From Chlorocebus sabaeus (taxonomy: Eukaryota > Chordata > Mammalia > Primates > Cercopithecidae), in assembly GCF_047675955.1 (NCBI RefSeq), contig NC_132912.1, positions 22,046,500-22,110,499 of the forward strand: 64,000 nucleotides of DNA, given 5' to 3'. The notes under the pieces were generated by a model. It had not been told where the DNA came from and did no database searches. It saw only the letters and a program-made list of their open reading frames with translations. Position 1 is the stretch's first letter. Every line of letters begins with the position of its first letter. The position numbers and the translations under genes are program-made. Positions 58,393 through 64,000 of this stretch are shown here, one piece after another.

Positions 58393-58690
58393 CTGGGCAC
58401 AGTGACTCACACCTGTAATCCCAGCACTTTGGGAGGCCGAGATGGGCGGATCATGAGGTCAGGAGATCGAGACCATCCTGGCTAACACAGTGAACCCCCA
58501 TCTCTACTAAAAATAGAAACAATTAGCTGGGCATGGTGGCTGGCGCCTGTAGTCCCAGCTACTTGGGAGGCTGAGGCAGGAGAGTGGCATGAACCCAGGA
58601 GGCGGAGCTTGCAGTGAGCCAAGATCGTGCCACTGCACTCCAGCCTGGGCAACAGAGCAAGACTCCATCTCAAAAAATAAATAAATAAAA
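58393..58690 (+). mobile_element. AluY
   Basis: Sense Alu with 'cggatcatgaggtcaggaga', 'gaccatcctggctaacacag' and 'aggaggcggagcttgcagtg', all AluY-like, and a tail of AAAT units. Flanks 'ataaaatgtatata' and 'ataaaatgtacaca' form an imperfect target-site duplication. Confidence 0.93.
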
Positions 58691-58917
58691 TAAAATAAAA
58701 TAAAATGTACACAGATCTTTTTGAGAAGCAGCTATTGACCTGTTAACTGAGCTTGTGTCAAAACTGAACACCCTGACTTACAGAGGCCTTGGTTCGATAT
58801 CCCCATTTGGGAGTGGATCAACTCGGACTCAACGATGACAATGAACAAGATGAGAAGGGCCTCAAAAGCCTCATTTGCCAAGTGGAAATGTTTATTCCAG
58901 AGTGCAGCCAGGATGTG

Positions 58918-59356
58918 TTGTTAGTCAAGATTCCCTAGAGAAACAGGCCTAATGGGATTTATCTATCAATTTATCGATCTATAGATGTAAGTATTGGCTC
59001 ATGCAATTATGGACACTGAGAAGCCCCACAACCTTCCATCTGTAAGCTGGGAAGCAGTGGTACAGTTTGAGGGCCAAAAGCATCAAGGGCAGAAGAGTGA
59101 TGTCCCAGCTCAAGTAGTCAGGCAGAAGTTGACTCCCACCTTTCTCCAATTTCTTGTTCTATTCAGGTCATCGATGGAATGGATGATGTCCACCCACTTG
59201 GGGAGGGCCACCTGCTATATCTGCTATACTCAGTCCACCAATTCAAATGTTAATCTCCAGAAACACTTTCACAGACATACCCAGAATAATGTTTAACCAG
59301 CTATCTGGGCATCCCATGGCCCAGTCAAGTTGATACAAAAATTAACCATCACACGG
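58918..59356 (-). mobile_element. MLT2-like ERVL LTR, antisense
   Basis: Antisense start 'tgttagtcaagattccctag', then 'agaaacaggcctaatgggat', 'gaatggatgatgtccaccca', 'acactttcacagacataccc' and the end 'aagttgatacaaaaattaa'. It shares its plan with the LTR at 18671-19158 but is clearly a different copy. The naming is from memory. Confidence 0.7.
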
Positions 59357-59790
59357 CCTTTCTAACAGTTCTCATTATAACTTTAAATGATAGTCCTACA
59401 TTTCTATTTCTTTGTCAACTTTAGGTAATCATCAATTGATTCCCCACTATGAAAGATAAACATTTAATAAGATGATTTCTTTCCACTGCTTCTACCTCCA
59501 TGCTCCTGATTATCGTTAACTGTATTACTAATTTTACATTGGTACCATGTATAATATTTGAACTATCTTCAGTGATAAGAAGTATTCTATGCTTTTAAAA
59601 TAGAATCTTAAAACTTTAAATCCACAATATATTACATTACTATATTGTTGCAGAATCAAGAAGTGTGATTGAATGCATGGAGAAAGATTTGTAATATTGA
59701 GTCGATAAACCTTCACTACTTGAAGGAGAATGTCTAATGTATAAGAATCACCAGACGCTACTTTAATATATTTTGCACTTTCTTTAATTC
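59357..59790. other. Unassigned AT-rich stretch
   Basis: No gene or confident repeat. A 100-codon minus-strand frame at 59534-59836 runs out of the adjacent Alu and is not supported. Confidence 0.45.
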
Positions 59791-59791
59791 T

Positions 59792-60095
59792 GTTTTTTTT
59801 TTTTTTTTTTTTTGAAATGGAGTCTTGTTCTGTCACCCAGGCTGGAGTAAGTGGTGAACCTTGGCTTACTGCAACCTCTGCCTTCCAGACTCAAGTGATT
59901 CTCCCGCCTCAGCCTCCCTAGTAGCTGGGACTGCAGGCATGTGCCATCATGCCTGGCTAATTTTTGTATTTTCAGTCGAGATGGGGTTTCACCATATTGG
60001 CCAGGCTGGTCTCGAACTGCTGACCTCTAGTGATCCACCCATCTTGGCCTCCCAAAGTGCTGGAATTACAGGGATGAGCCACTGCACATGGCTAA
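59792..60095 (-). mobile_element. AluS, antisense
   Basis: Poly-T start of about 24, then 'tgaaatggagtcttgttctg' and 'gatggggtttcaccatattg'. Flanks share 'taattct' just before the poly-T and after 'catgg' at the right end. Confidence 0.93.
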
Positions 60096-60129
60096 TTCTT
60101 TTACTTCATGCTCAACTGGTACTGTATGA

Positions 60130-60826
60130 TGTTGTTCCATTTCTTATTTTAATGGTTCACATTGATGAAGTAACTGCCAGTGGAATTTTTTTCATATAAT
60201 TATGTGGGTCTTTATTTTATCTTAACATTTGACTGCTATTTTGGCTTGTTATAGAATTCTAGATTTAAAATAATTTCGTCAAGGTTTTTGAAGGCTTTGC
60301 TGTATTGTTTTCTAGCACTCAATATTGCTGGTGACGGTCTACTGCCAATGTGATTTTAATTCCACTGTAAATGATCTGAGTTTTTTCTCCTCTGTAAACT
60401 TTCAGAATCTTCTTTGGGGTTCTAAAATTTTAGTAGGCTATGTCTAAGTGTGAATTTTTATTCCTTCACTTTGCCCAAAAAGTAGTGGACCTCTTTGATC
60501 TAAAAATTCATGTCTTTCTTTAATTCAAATATATATTTTTTAAGAAATTTATTTGATTACTTGTTTCAAGTGTTTAGTTATCTTTTTTTTTTTTTTTGGC
60601 ACTACTATTAAACAGTAATTGAACTTTTGGATATATCATCCATGCCCCTCAACTTTTCTCTCACATTTCCCATTTCTTTATTATTATTTCTATAATCTTG
60701 GATGTTTCCTAAACTTCCTTTTCCAAGTTCTCAGTTTATTCTTTACCCCTATTGTGGAGCTGTTCCAGGGTATGTTTTGCTTGGGCAATCATACTTTTAA
60801 TTGCCAAGAACTTTTTCCTAGCTTCT

Positions 60827-60857
<31 letters not shown>

Positions 60858-60920
60858 TAGTGGTCCTGTCACATTTTATGGATATAATGTCTTGAAACTC
60901 AGTGGATGTTAATAAGAATG
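60130..60920 (-). mobile_element. HAL1/L1M-like ORF1 region, antisense
   Basis: 'ttgttatagaattctagatt', 'cagaatcttctttggggttc', 'aggctatgtctaagtgtgaa', 'ggacctctttgatctaaaaa', 'ttgccaagaactttttccta' follow the antisense of an old L1/HAL1 coiled-coil ORF1. T runs lie at about 60583-60597 and 60832-60855. No open frame is conserved. Confidence 0.5.
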
Positions 60921-61627
60921 TTTTCTCTAAATGACCCATTTTCCCTGGAGACAGTTGATCAGCAAATTCATCTTGGTCCTTTTGTTTTACGTTGCTGCTT
61001 GTCCTAAAATATCTGGTCATTCTGGGTGGTCTACTCACATTAATGACTCAAGGATCAGGTTGGTTTCATGGGTAGGTGGCCCAGCTGTTCCTTGCGGTAC
61101 AGCAGGTAGGTTCCCCACAGGAGTTCCTGAATGGGCAGGTTGTGTTAACTGCCTGGCTTTATTTTAGCTTTGCATGAGCATCGACAAGCAGGCCAGCTGC
61201 CTCATCTCAACCCAGATGTGAAAATAAGGACTGCCATTAATCTGTCAAGGAGGACTTGACTGCATGTCTCTCTGGGGCAAAGCATCCCTGACCTTTTCTT
61301 TCTTCTTTTATGCTTTTTGGGGGTCCAGAGTTATTTCAAGCTGCTTTGCCTTTTTAAAAGCCCCTCCCCATTCTAGGAGCCCCGAAAGGCAAGTCACTGG
61401 CTTTACAGGGCAGTCCTTGTTCTGTCAAAGCGGACACTTTAGGAGGAGAGAGCAGAGGTGGGGCAGGGACAAGGGTCTCAGAGTCTCAGCTGTCCTGAAT
61501 AAGTTTCATCAATGAGTGGCCCTGAGTTAGCTGCCAGTTTTCTCTCATGCATTTTATTTGTTGAGGAGCCGTGGGCAGGGGTGCTTGGGGAAGGGTTGCT
61601 TTGTGCTATAGGTTTATTTTTATTTAA
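60921..61627. other. Unassigned, GC-richer stretch
   Basis: No repeat recognised. 61330-61480 is GC-richer with 'aaaagcccctccccattcta' and a few CpGs. Frames of 78 and 83 codons on the plus strand lack splice or domain support, so I do not call a gene. Confidence 0.45.
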
Positions 61628-61633
61628 AATTTT

Positions 61634-61874
61634 TTTTTAAGACAGGGTTTCACTCTGTCACCCAGGCTAGAGTGCAATAGCACACTCCTGGACTCAGGTG
61701 ATTCTCCCACCTTAGCCTCCTGAGTAGCCAGGACTATAGGTGCATGCCACCACACCTGGTGAGTTAAAAAAAATTTTTTTTTGTAAAGGCAAGGTCTCGC
61801 TATGTTGTCCAGGCTGGTCTCAAACTCCTGGCCTCCAGCAATCCTCCCCCCTCGGCCTCCCAAAGCACTGGGAT
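61634..61874 (-). mobile_element. AluJ, partial, antisense
   Basis: Antisense AluJ with an expanded linker 'taaaaaaaatttttttttg' and cut off at 'aaagcactgggatgcc', so the 5' end of the Alu is missing. 61875-62250 is unassigned. Confidence 0.9.
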
Positions 61875-62252
61875 GCCATGAGTTGTTGTTTTCTTCAAGC
61901 TTCCTGTCCTGCTGTCTCCTCATTCAGGATTTCCTGAGACTTTCTGTCCTAAGGTGACTCCCCTTCTTGTTTTCCCAGTTATGTTTGCATTTCTTAAAAA
62001 AAATAAATTATTTCAGAACTTTTAATGGGACTTTGGAAGTCAGGAAAAGTAAACAGAACACTCATTTCTCTGCCTTGAACTAGAAGCCTATAATTTCTCA
62101 AGGATTCAGCTTCATAAAAAGTGGGCCATGAAATCTCTTCTGCCTCCCCTACCCTTCCACCTCCTCTTCACCCTCCCTCCGGCGCCCTCTCTACTTCTAT
62201 CCTCTCAGCACCCAGGAAAACTGCAAGTCAACAAAGTCTATTAAAATAAAAG

Positions 62253-62580
62253 AGGCTGGGCATGGTGGCTCAAGCCTGTAATCCCAGCACTTTGGGAGGC
62301 CAAGGAGGGCAGATAACTTGAGATCAGGAGTTCGAGACCAGCCTGGCCAACATGGTGAAACCCTATCTCTACTAATAATACAAAAATTAGCCAGGCGTGG
62401 TGGCAGGTGCCTGTAATCCCAGCTACACAGAAGATGGAGGCAGAAGAATCACCTGAATCCAGCAGGTGGAGTTTGCAGTGAGCTGAGATCACAGCACCGC
62501 ACTCTAGCCGGAGCAAAAGAGTGAGACTCTGTCTCAAAAAAAGAAAAAAAATAAATAAAGCAAAGAAAGAAAGAAAAGGA
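62253..62580 (+). mobile_element. AluS
   Basis: Sense Alu, 'ggctgggcatggtggctcaa' to 'gtgagactctgtctcaaaa', followed by an A-rich tail with GAAA units to about 62580. The right arm carries 'cacagaagatggaggcagaa', a local divergence. Confidence 0.93.
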
Positions 62581-62619
62581 AAACAGAATAGCAGTTATCT
62601 TCATGAGGCTCATTCTGTC

Positions 62620-63060
62620 TTTCATGGATGCAAAAAACATTTACTGAGTCCTTGGTGTTCAGCATTACTATAGGCATCAAAAATGAAAATCTCTGTAAGT
62701 CTCTAACTTCCTGGGAGCCCAAAGACCAGTAGCAAAGAAACAGGCGAACAACAGGCAATGGAGTAAGTGTACGATGAGTGTTATGTACCCCTTGCAAGGG
62801 GAGACCCGGGCTGGGGACGGGTGCAGCTCTGACTTAAGACCCTGGCAGGGAGTTCTGCTGAGAGAGTGGAGGGGGTAAGCTTTGCCACGGAGATCAGGTA
62901 CCAGCTCAGCCTCAAAATGTAAACAAGACTGTGCCTCACTGACAAGGGCGAAGGATGCTTTCTGATTGCACAACACGTACAAAGGCAGTTTCATGATATA
63001 AGAAGTCCAGGGAAGTTCTGGATTTCCAGAGCTCAAATGTCTAAAAAGCTAGGGGGAGCA
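62620..63060 (+). repeat. Ancient LINE fragment
   Basis: 'aacatttactgagtccttgg', 'ctataggcatcaaaaatga', 'gtacgatgagtgttatgta' match in order the ancient repeat seen at 21640, 36095 and 37230. The part after 62790 is less certain. 63061-63430 has no recognised feature. Confidence 0.5.
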
Positions 63061-63433
63061 GGAAGTCCTTGAGTGGCCATGGGAGTCACCCTAAAGAGTT
63101 AGCATGTGGTCACTGAAGCCAAGTGTTGCCCAAAGTGTGTAACGAAGATTATTTTAATGAATACATGGGCATTAAAAAAAATAATGTTAAGTTTATTATG
63201 CATGGTAGAAACATGAACCAACACATTAAATCCATGATTCTGCCAATATTAACACTTAGGACAAGGCTAGTAGGTGATGCTGTTGGAATCCATCCTGGGC
63301 AGGCCAACCTACAGATAAGAGCTCAGACACGCTCATAAATGTTTCAAGCCTTCAGTGACCCCCACACTTAGAGAAATGAGAAAAAGAACACACCAGTAAT
63401 ACTAAGGAACTTGAACTAAGAAAGGAAAAAGTA

Positions 63434-63600
63434 GACCAGGCACAATGCCTCACATGTGTAAACCTAGCACTTTGGGAGGCTGAGGTGGGAGGATCTCTTG
63501 AGCCCAGAGTTTAAGGCTGCAGGGAACTATGATCATGCCACTGCACCCTAGCCTGGGTAAGAGAGCAAGACCTTGTCTCAAAGAAAAAAAATTAAAAAAG
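63434..63600 (+). mobile_element. Alu monomer-like element with TSD
   Basis: A fused or monomeric Alu: 'gaccaggcacaatgcctcac', 'ttgagcccagagtttaaggc', 'tatgatcatgccactgcacc'. The centre is missing. Flanks 'aaggaaaaagta' (about 63422-63433) and 'aaggaaaagtaa' (about 63598-63609) look like a target-site duplication. Confidence 0.8.
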
Positions 63601-63609
63601 GAAAAGTAA

Positions 63610-64000
63610 TAGTGGTATGGGTAATCTCTCTTTCCACTCCTGAAGTTATTACTCACTTGGTCTTTGAGTTAAGGTTTGAGGGATTTGGAGCTGATCTTGA
63701 CCACAAGAGGCAGTAACACACAAGAAGCATTATTGAGTGGTGCTTAGGGTTGCAGCTGGTGGAAGTCCATCACAGAAGGGGGTCACAGCATGGGGGCCAC
63801 CACCCAGAAAGGGAGGAGTGCAAGGTAACTTCCAGGGGCGAGGAGGATCAGAGGGGGAGCTTTCGTGTCTGGGTGATGTTGCTCAGCAGCATGGCATGGA
63901 GTCTCTGGGTCAGGGAGCTCTGAAAGGCACTAACAGCTTGAGGTCTTACACCCACAAAGCTCTGTCTTACCAACAGCAGCAGATCAGAATGCAGTTTCAC
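63610..64000. other. Unassigned right edge
   Basis: No gene or repeat recognised up to the window end. The sequence is purine-rich and GC-richer than average from 63700. Confidence 0.45.

Larger units (their letters stand above)
55990..58915 (-). mobile_element. Probable degraded ERV sequence, antisense
   Basis: Parts at 55990-56915, 57365-58385 and 58715-58915 do not match LINE or Alu but have retroviral texture on the minus strand. There is an AATAAA (complement of 56088-56093), an open stretch at 58180-58410 with 'SGQKVWVRVEDSWRRSE', which resembles the C-terminal domain of a retroviral integrase, and further short open pieces at 57946-58137 and 57435-57692. The class is uncertain, and all frames are short and broken. 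An adjacent MLT2-like LTR on the same strand (58918-59356) could belong to it. A microsatellite and two Alus interrupt it. Confidence 0.4.

Noticed and set aside
61360..61385. Possible promoter 'ttaaaagcccctcccc' with TATA-like and GC-box-like words
   Set aside because: No initiator, no adjacent exon and no repeat-derived LTR layout; too little to call.

Overview
The window is primate, most likely human, nuclear DNA. It holds abundant Alu dimers of the J, S and Y types, primate-specific L1PA-type LINE-1 copies, MaLR LTRs (THE1, MST, MLT1), MIR and L2 relics and a MER1-type hAT transposon, with low CpG and no compact operon-like coding. I see no exon of a host protein-coding gene, no tRNA, rRNA or snRNA gene and no CRISPR array. 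The long reading frames are fragments of LINE-1 ORF2 and ORF1, and all of them are broken. Subfamily names come from recognition of consensus features and diagnostic words, not from a database search.

Layout. 1-2.3 kb: an L2 tail, then an MST/THE1-like LTR split by an Alu and by a THE1 LTR. 2.3-5.1 kb: mostly unassigned. 5.1-11.5 kb: an Alu carrying a foreign 49-bp insert, old L1M pieces, a MIR, Alu monomers and an Alu. 11.5-13.3 kb: unassigned. 13.3-19.9 kb: old L1M copies cut by a 5'-inverted L1PA with exact target-site duplications, an MLT1 LTR, an MLT2-like LTR and two Alus. 19.9-25.5 kb: a MER1 element, a repeat-poor block, an ancient LINE with two Alus, and a candidate LTR with CCAAT, TATA and polyadenylation signals. 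25.5-29.9 kb: a small L1 insertion, an L2 with a tandemly repeated tail and an Alu. 29.9-35.6 kb: one antisense L1M with an internal ORF2 deletion and four later insertions.

36-44.2 kb: an ancient LINE fragment split by an AluJ, a 5-kb antisense L1PA, an L1-like piece and an MST LTR. 44.4-45.8 kb: an L1M/HAL1-like antisense segment with an Alu. 45.8-48.3 kb: the longest repeat-poor block, with a candidate conserved element. 48.6-54.9 kb: a nearly full-length sense L1PA with decayed ORF1 and ORF2 and a late AluY. 54.9-59.4 kb: L1M, ERV-like internal sequence, a large (GGAA)n/(GGGA)n microsatellite, an AluY and an MLT2-like LTR. 59.4-64 kb: Alus, a HAL1/L1-like piece, an ancient LINE and unassigned sequence.

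The elements do not work together as a pathway. The window is a stratigraphic record of successive transposition, and order of insertion can be read from which element splits which. I found no convincing new biological system. The observations most worth a second look are the GGAA/G-quadruplex microsatellite, the LTR-like promoter architecture near 24 kb, the twin-primed L1, the inverted pair of long L1PA copies, the ERVL-integrase-like insert inside an Alu, and two repeat-poor blocks that could be conserved regulatory DNA.
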